64,000 bases of DNA from Sordaria brevicollis (GCA_033439795.1 JAUTDP010000002.1:3410001-3474000); one strand, 5' to 3'. Positions 1 to 12,586 are shown, counted from the stretch's first letter. Made by a program: numbers and translations. Notes: generated by a model from the sequence alone, not told the origin.

Positions 1-2087
1 GGACGAGGTGGGGTGCCTAGGTAGTGGCAAGTTGTCGAATTTTGGTCAGAGAGGAAAGTCAACATGGGATCCAGAACGGAAATGGGAGTGTGTTCATCGC
101 TTCATCGTTCCTGTGCCTGAGTTCGAACGCACTTGAGAGCAGTTCATCTCTTCTCGCGTGCCCGCTGAATGTCCGCACACGTGTGCATGTGCGCTAAAGT
201 ATGAAGCACGAAGAAAGCAAGTAACGCCACGCCCATGTGGTCTCACGACATTTCGATCAATTTCTGGCAACCGCATAACCCGTTATTTTTGAAATGCGAT
301 TGCACGGGTTGTCTGTGAAAGGAAAAGCAGCTTTGATCGATTGACTCGTAGGTACGTCCGGTCCGAAGAACGGAATGGTCGGCGAATCTGTGAGAAGTAA
401 GTATAGCCAAGTATGTATCGTATTTGGAGATGTCGATGTGTGAAGCGCACAAACAATTTTATTACCATGCCTTTGTCTAGAGGTAGGTTGATCATGGATG
501 TGGTTGAAAGGGCAAGAGCGACCAGGTCTTTCTCATCATAGCCCGGCGGTTATCCGGATCTCGGACCTGAAAAAAGACCCACAAATCCCGTAAGTGGATC
601 ACCAGGAACAGCTTCGTTATGTGGGTCCAATGGTTCCGGCTAGTGTCCGGTTCCGAACACTTTTACTCCTCGGATGGCCGGCACAGAAGCTGCTCATGAT
701 TTTTGTAGAGAGACACTCTAACTTCAGGTAGTGTCCCAAGAGATGATACCGGAATGCCGGCGTGCGAGGTGATGTGAAGGGGGGTGTCTTCCTGGATGTC
801 TTCACCGACTGATTGGCGATATCTCCTCGATGCTCAAATCATTATTCATTGATCCAAAGACATGGGGAATTCGCCTGACACTTCGTCAACATATCATAAA
901 CCAGAAAGCCTCTCGTAACATTAGATCTGGATGGTGACACTGTTCAATCTTCCACGACAAACACATGGAGTTGACAACAACATGTTCCCTTCTCTCCAGT
1001 GTCTCCGGAGAACCCTCTTCTTTCCCAAGAAAGGGTCGACATAGTTTGGAGCTTATGTATAATCCGGAAGAAGGCTCACTGAAGTCTTCAAGTCCTCACA
1101 ATTTCTTCGAGGAAGAGTCACTGAGCGACTGATAACAGTTGGAGACTCTCCGACCAATCACCAAATCCGCCCTCGTCACGCAGTCCACGATGGTTTTAAG
1201 CTTTGCGCGATGTAACACCCCAGTCTTCCCTTACTAACAATGCTTAGCCACCACTCCACACAACGGCCCGAGTCTTGGCGCTTTTCGCACAGCAAGCCCT
1301 TTTGGGAAGTGTCGGTGGTGGAATACTGCTCGTGTTATCGGTGAGTCGTAAGGGCGGAGGAGGGTAACTTGGTCCTCTCGATTCTTCCACAAAAGTCATG
1401 AGAAGCTTGTACGGGAAGACTATCAAGCGAGGAGTCCCATTTGATGACTGGATGACCTCGTCGAGGGCTTCAAGATAGTTATAGTCTCGTATCTCTCTTG
1501 CTCGAGCAGGTTCAGCTCTCTTGAGATGTCTCGAGGGCGTCCAGCAAGGTGTCGGATCACTGGCTATTCGTCTTGCGGGGCAGAGCCAAATGGGGATATG
1601 GATATTGTACCTGTGAGAAAATCTGTTCATGGCGGTGATAAGAGAAACAGAAAATACGTATGTTTGAGAGAGATGCGTGGGTGACACAGCCTGGTACGTA
1701 CCGTTTCCTTCCTTGGATGGGTGGCTGCGAAACGCCAAGCCAATAGTCACGATATGCTGTTAACAACCACGGCATGGGAAACTGGTTGTGGAGCGGAAGA
1801 AATAGCCGAGCTAGATCAAGGGATTGAGGAAAGCTTAAATTTTTCCCATGGGCTCCTTTCACTTGAAGAGCACGAAGAGTAGTTTGCCCGACACTTGTGG
1901 TGAGGAGAAGTATAGATAATGACTTCTCGCCTGAGAACTCGTTCGTGATTGAACGACGAGCAATACGAAGACAAGTAGCCACCATAAAAGGGCTAGACCC
2001 ATCTCTGTGTCGAGAAAAGGTCTCGTACCTTTGGAGAGGGGCTGCCTTTGAGCTCCGAAACCCAACGTCCTGGCGAGAGTAAACCAA
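1..2087. other. Gene-free left edge
   Basis: I see no gene I can support here. Overlapping minus-strand open frames between about 1244 and 2087 lack ATG starts at their 5' ends, conflict in frame and show no recognisable domain. The stretch is of ordinary base composition up to the edge of the AT-rich relic at 2088. Confidence 0.5.
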
Positions 2088-2117
2088 GGGCGCGTTTCAT
2101 TTTTCCAACCGTTGATC
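2088..2117 (+). repeat. Left terminal inverted repeat of the relic
   Basis: Thirty bases beginning GGGCGCGTTTCA and ending ACCGTTGATC. The reverse complement of 6838-6867 matches it at all but two positions (12 identical bases, T/A, five identical, C/T, eleven identical). Confidence 0.85.
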
Positions 2118-2276
2118 GAGTCGGTTGATCTGGGTACAAAGCTAAAATCTACAGTATATACAGGGATGAGCTTGTACCATTTATCTTTTTTCTTTTTTTT
2201 CTTACTACATAGTGGCGCCTATAAAATCTAGTAAGCGAAGCTATACGACTAGGGTCCACAATAAATTGAAATCCTT

Positions 2277-5200
2277 AGCAATAGGCTCGATATAATTTCG
2301 TTTTATAAAACTATAGAACCGTAATTACTATAACGGGCTCGATATTAAAGCTATTTATAAACGGGGACATTATTTCGATAGCTAGGAGGCTCGTCTACGA
2401 ATTAATATAATTACTATTTTTTTTTTAAGTATAATTATTAATTTGAATAAGCGCGGAAATTTTAAAAGTTAAAGGGGGATATTAATAAGAATATAAATAA
2501 TAATCTACTATAATAATTATTATAAACGAATAAATTATAATAATTATACTTCTAATTTATATTATTATTTATAATAATAGAAGAGTATATAAAATAGTTA
2601 ATTAAGAATATAATCGAATATACCTAATCGAATAAAATCGAATAGAATAAAATCGAATAGAGTAAAATCGAATAAAATAAAATTAAATATAAATATAAAT
2701 ATTAATTCTATACTTTTATTAATTCGAATCCTCTATTATTAATATTTTTAATACCTTTATTAACTCTTTACTTACTTTCTTTACCTATTTACTATATTTC
2801 TCCCTATTTTTAACTTTATAAATAATATCGACGATATTAATAATAATATTTTTAATTTAAATTACTTTAATTACAATAACCCGTATAACCTAATAACCTC
2901 AATTAAATAGGAGGATAACCCTATCGATATCCCTAATTTTAATATTATATTATTAAATTATAATAATACCCTCGAATATAATATTATAGCTATATAATTT
3001 TTTATAGGCTTTACAATTATTAACCGCCGTTTAATTACCCCGCCGCCTAATTGATATAAATTTATTTTCCCTCCTTATATTAATTATATTAACCGCTATA
3101 CGTATATAACCCGGTTATTTACTTACCCTCCCTCTCCTTATCCTTCTACTACGTACATTCCCTTATAATTAATTTAGAATACTAATTATAATAAAAATAG
3201 AGGCGGAATTGGCTATAATATAATTAATATTATAATTTACTCCCCCCCTCGATTCAAAATCCCTTCTAAATTTAATAAACTTAAAGGAATAAACCCTACC
3301 CTAATTATTAATATTATTATTACTACCCCCCCTCGTAATAATAATAATAATAACGAATTCCCTAATATTTTTAAATTCGTACCAAAATCGGAACTTCCCC
3401 CTAATACCCAATAACTAATCGACTTATTAACCTCTATTATTATTACTACTATTAATAATAAAAATAATATATATTAATAAAACGATTAAAAAAAACTATT
3501 TATAACTACGCTAGCGGATATAATTGAATAGGGGATACTCTATAAAGAATTAAATAATTAATTAAAGAAGACTTTTATTAAAGTTAAGGAAATATTAATT
3601 ATTAAATAATTAAACGTCGAATAAGGGTATAATTAATTATATAACCGTTAAAATAATTATAAAAATAATTATTAATTATAAATAAAATTTTTTCAAAAGA
3701 TTAAAATTTCCTTTAATAAATCGACTATTCGATTCAAAGCTAATAAAAATATATAAAATTCCTTCCTAAAAAGCAAACCCCCAAGTTCGTTATAATTAAA
3801 AATAATACCGTTAGAATATTACGAAAAATACGCCTAGATTTTTACCTTTAATTAAATAACTAGTAAATATATTATCCGACTAAAATAACGGTTAAAAAAA
3901 TAGTTAAATAAGTAAAGAATTAAAAAAATTAAGGGGGTATTAATTTAAAAGAAAAAAAAGGGGAAGAAAAGAAAGGAATCGATAAGGGAATTAATATTTA
4001 ATACTAATAAAGAGGTCCCCCCCTATATATAATTATTATTAAAAAAGAAGTTAACCGCTATTAATAATATAATTAAATTAACCGATTTTATATCTAATGC
4101 TTAAAAATACTTATTATACAATATATTCTCCTCCTCTCCTACTATTATAATTAACCCTTTTAATATTATTATCCCTATTATTACCCGAGCGGCAACGGTT
4201 TTTAAATAAGTTTACGACTGTAACTTCGAAATTTACTTCCTTATATTAATAAATAATTCGCTATACCGCTATATATATTAGGGCGATAAAAAGGAGTTCT
4301 TAAAGGGGTTAAAGAAAAATAAATCTATAGCGCGTCTCTTTATTAATATACTATCGGGTAGGGACCTCGTCGCGGAGATAGTATTAAAAAATAAACCTAT
4401 ATACGATTCGAAATCGTTATCCGAAGAGGAGGAAAATAAACCTATTAATTTAAATTAATTTTTTTTAAAATTATAAAAAATATTTTATTATTTTAATACT
4501 ATTCAATAATTTTCGTCGATATAATTCCAATAATCTTATTCTTATATTCGTACGTATTATAGTAAGCAAGTTATATCGTAACGAACGTTTATTATAATTC
4601 GACGCATTATTATTATTATTAAGAAATATAATAACTTTACTATTTTTTTGAAAATTTCTAAATTCAACCGTATAAAGTAGCTAATCTACTACCCTATACG
4701 GTGGGCTCTAATAGCCAATTTTACTACCCTATAATATGGGCTCTAGTGGCCAATCTTACTACCCTATAATATAGGCTTTAGTAGCCAATTTTACTACCCT
4801 ATAATATAGGCTCTAATAGCTAATTTTACTGCCCTATAATATAGGCTTTAATAATTAATCTTACTACCCTATAATATAGGCTCTAGTGGCCAATCGTATA
4901 GAGTAAAAAAAATCTAATAAAATTAACAAAAAAAATCTAGTAATTTAAGTATTCGAGTACCCGCCCGCTAGTAATTATAGCGTAAATATAGGGGCTCGGG
5001 TACCCGACCCTAAAAACGTAGACCTTAACCCTACGTATAAAGTCGGTTTTATAATATTAATTATTCCTTCAATTCAATTCTAAAATTTATATTACCAGTA
5101 TTATTCGATTTAAAATAATTTAGCGAATAAAATAGTATAATTATATTAAAATTTGAATTAAATTTGGCTATAAAGTAATTATTATAAGAAAAATATTATA

Positions 5201-6736
5201 CGCGCCTCCTTTTTATACATTCTAACGCAAAATTAACCGTACGACTAGCCTATTTCTAAACCGCCCGCGTAAAATACTAATTATTATAAACTACCTATAT
5301 TCGTTTTAGTAAATTCCTCTTAAAATTTATTATATAATCGTTTTATTTAATTACTACCCCCTCTATTATATCCTCTTCTCCATTAAATTTATTAATAATA
5401 ATAGGGTTTATAATATTTTTATTATTATCCTCGATATTTAAATTATATAGGTCGGTTTTTACAATTTAATTATAAAACGCCGTAACCGTATATATAATAT
5501 TATATTAAATTTCAATCGGGTATTTTAACGCCGCCGACTTTACAATTTTAAACCGCTATTTTATTTTACCGATTATAATCTTTACCTTCGTACGATACTT
5601 CGAATATTTTAAATTATATAATTCCTTTCTATTCTTAAATTGCCTTCTCTTATTCCTTTATTTAAATAAATAATATTATACGGCAATATAGGGTACGAAA
5701 ATACCGCGCGTTAAATAAAACCCCACGTTACTAAAGTAAAACTTCTTAAATAATATTATAAATTTAAAATCGAAGGCCAACTTTAATAATTTAAAATTAT
5801 ATATTAATCCCTCTACTCTTAGAAATATATACGTAAATAAACCATCGAATCTAATCGTAATAAATACATTCTATATTATATAATTCTTACAACCCCGTAA
5901 TACGTTAACCTTAACGGCTAGTATTTAAATATATATTAAAGTCCTATCGATAGCGTTAATATAATTATAGAAAAATCGATTAAAAGCTCTATCCTACAAC
6001 GCATTTTCGTATATTATATCAAAATCTAATTATATAATAATTTAAATATATAAAAGGATTATAACGCGTAATATATTATGAAAATTTCGATTAATAATGT
6101 TAATATTATAGCCAAATCGATACGTAATATTTCGATAGGTTTTATCATAATTATAAGTATATAAAAAGGTTATAAATTTATATTTCAAGGATATCCCCCT
6201 TATATTATAAATACCAATATTTCGAAATATTTAATCGATTAATTATATAAATAAATAATACTTTATATAATATAAATCGAATAATTTTAATTTTCAATTA
6301 TAATAGAACGTATTTCGAATAATTACCTCTCTTTCGAATCGATTTATATAAATTAACCCCTATACCGCATTATAATTACCGCGAATACGTATAAAAGCTA
6401 ATATAATAATAACGGTTAATATAATTTATATAAAAAATAGCTATACTCAATTCTAAATTTCAATAGGGGTATTTATAGCGTTAAAAGTATTATTATTAAT
6501 AAAAATAAATAAAAATAATATATTCGAAAATATATTCGACCACCTATTTTAATTAATATAATACCCCTATTATACGCCCGATTAATAGTAAAAATATACT
6601 ATTTTCTTATATATCTAAATTAATTAGCCTTAATACCTCACGATATTAGTTTAGGAAGTTAATTAGGTTGGATGCAGGCGACCTATTATTTATAGGGGGG
6701 TTATAGGGGGTTTATAGGGACCCTAATCGAAAAGAT
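2277..6736. mobile_element. RIP-mutated inner element
   Basis: About 4.46 kb dominated by TAA, ATA and TTA runs in both strands, with stop codons in all frames, as expected from C-to-T mutation at CpA sites on both strands (RIP). It starts just after the first and ends just before the second copy of a 16-base direct repeat, so it behaves like a unit inserted into the outer TIR element. The original element class cannot be read: no protein motif survives and I see no long terminal repeats. It probably forms heterochromatin, as RIP-mutated DNA does in Neurospora. Confidence 0.7.
4681..4890. repeat. Six tandem copies of a 35-bp unit
   Basis: Units start at 4681, 4716, 4751, 4786, 4821 and 4856, each exactly 35 bp, with a partial seventh beginning at 4891. 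A shared core reads TTACTACCCTATAATATAGG, followed by CTCTAGTGGC or variants. Differences between copies are mostly C/T and G/A transitions, so the array probably existed before RIP acted on it. Confidence 0.9.
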
Positions 6737-6837
6737 ATAAATTGAAATCCTTCGCGTCTTCTTTTGGCCATCTACAGTGTAATCAACTGCATATACACCG
6801 CATAACAACAACAGGGGTCAAATTTGTATGGGAAACG

Positions 6838-6867
6838 GATCAACGGTTAGAAAATTGAAACGCGCCC
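6838..6867 (-). repeat. Right terminal inverted repeat of the relic
   Basis: Thirty bases beginning GATCAACGGTTA and ending GAAACGCGCCC, the inverted partner of 2088-2117. Normal-composition DNA resumes immediately to its right. Confidence 0.85.
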
Positions 6868-7377
6868 CAAATGGGTTGCTGGTCCCGTTATCAGGGTAAC
6901 AGCAACCAATACCACCACTGGCCATGCATGGGCAGGATACTTTTCCTTGCCCTGGGTTGCGGCTGAAGCAATAGTGTTGCCCAAACCCGAATTTTGATTG
7001 GGTTCAAGTGACCAGGAAAGATGCGAACAGGGGCCCTCGTGGCTTGCCGTGTGTCTTTTCTTGGCTATTCTGCCTCGTCCCATATGCAAGAGAACCGAAC
7101 GAAGCCCAGGTTGGGCTGAAGGAAAGAAGATCGGCAGGACGACTCACTCACTGATACTACCCCTCGAACTCGGTGCCATTTTGGGAACGACCTCGATGCA
7201 ATGTGTCGGGCAGACCCTTGACATGTCGGTTTTCTTTTAAGCCAGGCCGTCCGCATCTGAAAAGGTCTGGCTCGGCTTGTTTCTTGTGCACCAAGGCTCT
7301 TTGATCTTTTTTCCCCCGAGTTCAGTGATTTTGACAGCATACCTGTTCTGCTAAGCACTGCAGAGCTTCGATTCACG
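6868..7377. promoter_or_regulatory. Upstream region of the MARVEL-like gene
   Basis: About 510 bp of normal-composition DNA between the relic and the ATG at 7378. It must hold the promoter and 5' leader of the gene downstream. I see no further gene and no specific site I would defend. Confidence 0.4.
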
Positions 7378-8565
7378 ATGGCCTCATACGAGCCAAAGCA
7401 ACCGGCTGTTGCGACAAGCACAGAATGGAAGCAGTCATGGTCAGCACCCAAGGCCGCGCCGGGGAGTGATGAGCCATGGACCACCGAAACACCCATCTGG
7501 CATGTCGTTGTTCGAGGTTTCCAGATCTTTTTCGGCCTTGTGATTGCTGGATTGGCTGGTTACCTCATCCATGGATATCTGATGGACGAAGTCGCGTTTG
7601 GGCTCGTTTGTGTAAGTCATGCTATCCTGGAATGCGTCCAGATTATCCGCTGACACGTTGTCAAGTCGCTTTTTACTTGGATCATCTGCATCTGGTCCCT
7701 CGTCAGTGAAAAGGTCATCAGTGCTCGAAAAGCATACAATATTTGGGCGACCTTGTCCTTGGACCTCTTCATGATAATCCTTTGGCTGGCCTCCATGGGC
7801 GCGAATGCTGCGAACCGGGCAAGCTTCAGGTACTCTGTCAACGTCGAGGGATGCTATGACGATGGAAGCTCTATCAGTGCCCACCACTGCATTGTGAGCA
7901 AGCGTGGGCTTGTGAAGCGGGCCGGTGTCGCGGGCAAGGCCGGCCTCGCCATGATGGCTGGTATCGCCGGTTTGAGTGCCATCCAAATGTGAGTCCTCAT
8001 GCGATGACCTCGCCGATGTTATTTGTTGCTGACTTTGATTGCAACCAGGCTCCTCTTCATCGCAACATTTTCCTACAACGCGCACAAGTTCCGTCTGTAC
8101 TACCAGGCCAACAAGGGACCCAAGCCTGCTCACAATGGCGCCTTGGAGATGAACGCACAGAACCAGCCTATGCTCAGCGTCCAACAAGGAGGACCTGCTG
8201 CACCTCAATCATATCCTCAATACACCGATCAGCAGGCATACCAGCCGCAGGTCGTCCCCGTACAACAGCCTGTGGAGCAACAGTATCACCCAACGCCTAC
8301 GACGTCTCCGGCACCGGCCCCGATTCCGACGCCATCCCCGCAGCCATATCCAACTGGATATCCTGAGCAGCAATATCCGGTACAGCAGCAGGTTCCCGCT
8401 CAGTATGCTCCGGCTCACCACCCTCCTCAGCAGTATGCCGAGGCCCCAGGTCATACCCCGGCGCAAGGTCATACCCCAGCCCAGTATCAGCAGCCAACCC
8501 AGTCTTACAACTCCAATACCCATGAGATGCCGGGATACCAGGGACATTTCAACCCTTCATCATAA
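7378..8565 (+). CDS. MARVEL-like four-TM membrane protein with Pro/Gln-rich tail
   Basis: Three exons: 7378-7611, 7666-7988 and 8049-8565, giving 357 residues. Intron 1 (GTAAGT..AAG) is phase 0; intron 2 (GTGAGT..CAG) splits a Met codon. The N-terminal half has four hydrophobic segments, roughly residues 33-58 (VVVRGFQIFFGLVIAGLAGY), 79-95, 107-132, and one spanning the second splice junction near 172-195. This is the topology of fungal MARVEL-domain proteins, which sit in the plasma membrane or eisosomes. The remaining about 155 residues are a cytoplasmic-looking tail rich in Pro, Gln and Tyr (repeated QQY, PAPAP, GHTPAQ twice), probably disordered. Family assignment rests on topology and composition, not on a diagnostic motif. 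It could equally be called a conserved fungal membrane protein of unknown role. Confidence 0.8.
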
Positions 8566-10645
8566 CCATGATGAGACATGATCGTTGTGCGATGGTTGCC
8601 TCGTGTTGTTGAGGCATGGTCTTGTGAGGTTGGCCAATATAGAGGTCATGAGGCGTGTTGTCTTGGGTCGTGTTTATTTTTTATATCCGGCAATGGCGAT
8701 TGTAAGGGCGGGCAATGGGTACAGGTTGTTGGTGCGTGCGGAATGCCTTGTCTCTTTCGGCCAATGTCCATAACTGGCTATAGGTGACACAGAGACGGAC
8801 GAATCCATCTTTAGCCCTGAAACCACTTCTGGGGTCAAGGATGGATAAGTGACAGTTGGGGCATGCTGTGTAGCACCAGATGGAGGGACCTGTTTTCACC
8901 CATGATCCAGGGAATAATGATACCACTTTTCAATCTTGGAGATATGATGACAGCTGCAGGGTGTGGTTGACCAGCAGAAGCTGAGATGCGTGTAACGGCG
9001 CACAACTTCAAGTGTCGTCCTTCAGGTGTGTACAAGGCACAGACAGAGACCCTGGGCCGATATGATGGTGATTTGGGCTGTTGATCTGTGTGGTCGACTA
9101 TGCCTGTGCCCTTCGCTTCTGAGTGGATGGATCGAAGTTGCTGTGTCGAGATAACCGAACGAACAGTAAGTAAACGGCAGTAGAGCACCTACCTCAAGCA
9201 CCCAGACGGTCTTCTACCAGACTGAACTCTCCGACTTGACTTGATGTGATTGTCAGGTGCTGGAATTTTTCATGATGCGGCCAGAGCGAACATTGGATGC
9301 GCGACAGAACATAATTGGCAACCTCCGTGGCCCGGCGCCGAATCCGGACCCATCCACCGAATTGCATTAGACTGCCTCGACCGCCCTTGCCTGCCATACC
9401 TCAAATCCCATCGAAAGGCAGGTACGGCCGCACGAAGCAGCCAGATCATGTGTAGATCTGCCCCTGCTATTCTGATGTTTGGGAAAGTGCTACTACCAAC
9501 TTGGGGTTTCCAAGGTGGGGGCCCCATATGTTGTGCTTCGCGAGGAAGCTGCTCAAAGGGTAAGAACGTCTGTCAAATAGACAAGACCTAGGCCAGACCT
9601 CAATGACGGTTGTGATTGTCTTTCCTCGTCGTGGGGCACTTCCTTCCATGTTGATGTCTTTCAGAAGGTCGTCGGTTCAGATGATGTCAGGCGCTGACGA
9701 CTGAGACTAGACATGTCTGTTCGACCAGTTGCGACCAAGTGACACTTTGGACATATGCAACTCACGCGGCTGGGCCCGAAAGGTGGGTGTACTCACGGTG
9801 GCCAGTGGTTACAACACCGAGCCCGTCCGACGAGTTTGGTGATGTTCGAGGAAGGTTTGACAGTACCGCGTCCAGATCCTTCCAAACCAGCCGAACCAGA
9901 AAACACTCTGAAGCGACTCTGGAGCCACTCGGGTGCCCATGCTCCATCAGCAGTAACTCAGAAGACCCTGGCCCTTTCCACATCTCCGTTTCTCTCAGAG
10001 GAAACCGCAAGCGTGGTACTTTGGATGGGACCTGGACATTTGGCATGTGACATCTCACTGACACCTCTCCTTCCTGCCCCAGGAGAACCTCAACCACCGC
10101 AAGGTGCCTTCTCTCGAACCATTGGAATACCAACTTGAAGAAATGGCAAGCGCAGGAAGAAAGCTTCGACCCAGAAAAGACTGGAGGTCGGACGGGTGAT
10201 ACCTGGCAAAGTGGCTTCCCCGGGTACCCGAATAACGGACATCTGTGGTTGCCCAGTCTAACCACAAGGCGGGTGAACAAAAGCAACAACATCCGAATCC
10301 AAGGATACACGGGAATGAACAAGTCAAACCAACTCACTCAACTCGGCTTCACGGTTTTCCACTTAAACCCGGCCTTCCGTTCCCTCGGTTTCCCCATGAT
10401 CTTCTTCTCCGTCTCGTACAAGATCAGCTTCAGGAACTTCTTACTTTTTGCTTACGATATTCTCATCTCCAACATAAGTTTTTTTGCCAGACTCTTCCAC
10501 CACATTCTCCCCCAACCAGAACTGTGTGCTGCCATCGTCACGGTATCTCCTTAGCCGCTTCTGTTCTCGCCTTCTGTTTTCTGGATACCCGCCATCGTCA
10601 TCCAGTGAAGGGACCACTCAGCAACCATCAGCCCATACCATCAAG
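8566..10645. other. Long intergenic stretch and leader of the PIR-type gene
   Basis: About 2.1 kb with overlapping open frames on both strands but no pair of exons that makes a convincing protein. The last 270 bp before the ATG at 10646 is C/T-rich, as is common for leaders of highly expressed fungal genes. Confidence 0.4.
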
Positions 10646-11780
10646 ATGAAGCAACATCAGGCCCTCGCTCTTCTTGCATGCGTGGCCCCGGCTGCCGCCC
10701 AAGGTGTCACAGCCAAGATTGAACCCGAATCCAAAGCTCCCCAGGGGTGTGCACCAAGCTTCGATGGCAAGTTCGAGATCTCCATCTTGGAGCTTGGCAA
10801 CCCGGCCAAGAGAAGCGAGGTGAGCTCCAGACTGCCTCTTTTCCTGCTGGTCAAGATCAATATGCTGACAAGCCCGCGGTACAGCAGCAGGCCCGTCAGT
10901 GCCATGGCGAAGGCACTCTTGTTTCCCAGCTTACAGACGGTGTGTTGACTGACGCCCACGGTCGAATCGGATACATTGCCTCAAATTTCCAGTTCCAGTT
11001 TGACGGACCCCCTCAGGCTGGTGCCATTTACACGGCTGGCTTCTCGGTGTGCAACAACGGCTCTTTGGCGTTCGGCGGATCCACAGTCTTCTTCCAGTGC
11101 CGCTCTGGTGACTTCCAAAACCTCTATGACCGCTGGTGGGCTGAGCAGTGCAGTCCCGCAGAGATCTTGGTCATTCCATGTGGTGAGAGCCACCAGAATG
11201 CTGCGATCAACGGGGTCGTCGTTGGGACTACCGAGCTGCCCACGACGGTGGTTGTTCCCCAGAGCGATGGAGTGGGGAAGGCTGTTGCTACCACGGAGGC
11301 TGTTCCACTGTGCTCGGTTGGCCAGATCGGAGATGGTACGTCCATGTCTCTCCCTTCCCGCCCTCTTGTTGGTTGAATGCCGAGACTAACAACGCAAAAA
11401 CAGGCCAGATCCAGGGACACCCGACGCTCTGTTCGGAGTTTGAGTTTCCCACTCCACAGACGGACGTGGTACCCGTATCTGAGTACGCCGATGGTCAGAT
11501 CCAAGTGACACCTCCTGCTCCTGCCACCGGTAACCCTCCCAAGTCGCAGCCCACACCCTCTAATTCGAGCCCCAACATCTTCGTGACAACTACTCCTGCT
11601 TCCGGATCCCCACCAGCTCAGACGACCATCAGAGGTATTGTCGTTGCCAGCTTTTCCGCTCCGCCCAAGCCCTCCCCTTCGGTGGTGCTCGCCAACGATG
11701 CCAGCCCCCGCTGGTTGTCTGCCGTGAACGGATATCTGGGCATTGCCATGGGTATTGTCGGTGGCCTTCGGTTCCTCTAA
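10646..11780 (+). CDS. PIR-type secreted cell-wall protein with GPI-like tail
   Basis: Exons 10646-10819, 10885-11335 and 11404-11780 encode about 333 residues. The start MKQHQALALLACVAPAAAQG is a signal peptide, probably cleaved after AAA. The block 'DGVLTDAHGRIGYIASNFQF' followed by 'GFSVCNNGSLAFGGSTVFFQ' and 'CSPAEILVIPC' is typical of fungal PIR-like, covalently linked cell-wall mannoproteins. Joining exons 2 and 3 creates QIGDGQIQ, a PIR-type repeat, and a second ADGQIQ follows about 30 residues later; the Gln of this motif is the residue ester-linked to beta-1,3-glucan in yeast Pir proteins. The C-terminus is Ser/Thr/Pro-rich and ends in a hydrophobic stretch (GYLGIAMGIVGGLRFL), suggesting a GPI anchor signal. 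Acceptor 1 is a triple CAG (10882-10890), so isoforms one or two Gln shorter are possible. Confidence 0.85.
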
Positions 11781-12586
11781 ACAGAAGTACACCGCAGTAG
11801 AAACAGTCGTTTGGGTTAGATTGACTAAAAAGGTGGCGCTAATGTGGAGGGCGTTTTATTGATTTCGACCAACAGGGTTATTGCTTTGCATTGATTTGGG
11901 CAATGGTATTGTGCTTTCACGACGTCGTCGGTAATAATGAGGGGGTGGTTAATACATAAGTAGATCGGGGTCGTATATAGACTTAGAAAGACGCGTCATA
12001 GCGAGCACAATTAAAAGGTTTTGGGCCCAATATTGTCGTCCTCCATATCCTGACATTGGATGCTGAGTGAAGTTGATGATGCAAGACGTGGACTTCTGGT
12101 GTGAATTGCCCCATTGCGTGGTGTTTCGACATGCTGTAGGCCTGAAGGTTTGGGCCAATGGGGGGCCACAGCGTGCAGGTGCAGCCGGCAGGCAGCCCAA
12201 GAGTGCAGGACCCACCCGAGTTTTAGTGAACGCAAACGTCACGGTTCTCGGCGGCCCTACGGTCCTCGCTGTCGCGTAAACTTCCCACTGCATACAACAG
12301 GAATTCACAGTCGACAACATTCCACTTCATCGCAACAAACAAAGTCAGCCGAGTTCCCAAGCCGACTGAGCTACCTCTTTGTGACCAGGCTCATTATATC
12401 AAAACGAAAAGATCGCACACTCTACGACAAGTTCGCGACCAAGAGCCATCCGTAGCCGCTGTTCATTGCGCACGACGATCGAATCGTTCGAAGCCCCCCG
12501 AGTCGTCCACCGTTGCGCTCAAGTCTCTACCTAGATATCGAACATCTACCAAGTCACTGTACATCGAACAAACACTACTTCCCACC
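11781..12586. other. Intergenic, no gene seen
   Basis: About 0.8 kb containing the 3' flank of the PIR-type gene and the promoter and leader of the zinc-finger gene at 12587. Small overlapping open frames at 11949-12455 have no support. Confidence 0.4.

Larger units (their letters stand above)
2088..6867. mobile_element. TIR-bounded transposon relic containing a nested RIP-mutated insertion
   Basis: The whole AT-rich block is bounded by inverted repeats at 2088-2117 and 6838-6867, identical at 28 of 30 positions (one of the two differences is C/T). Inside, a 16-base direct repeat (ATAAATTGAAATCCTT) occurs at 2261-2276 and 6737-6752. The DNA between these copies is extremely AT-rich, while the outer pieces (2088-2276 and 6753-6867, together about 304 bp) are much less so. 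I infer a short TIR element (MITE-like) later split by a second element that was mutated by RIP. No target-site duplication is convincing: CCAA on the left and CAAA or CCAA on the right, depending on where the ends are drawn. No open frame survives. Confidence 0.75.

Noticed and set aside
1244..2087. Two overlapping minus-strand frames of 168 and 176 residues
   Set aside because: Neither begins with ATG, they overlap in different frames, and no domain or splice structure supports either.
2118..6837. Extended inverted similarity (TAGGGTCC/GGACCCTA) near the inner borders
   Set aside because: The shared part is itself nearly palindromic (AGGGACCCT), so the match may be chance and I do not define a second TIR from it.
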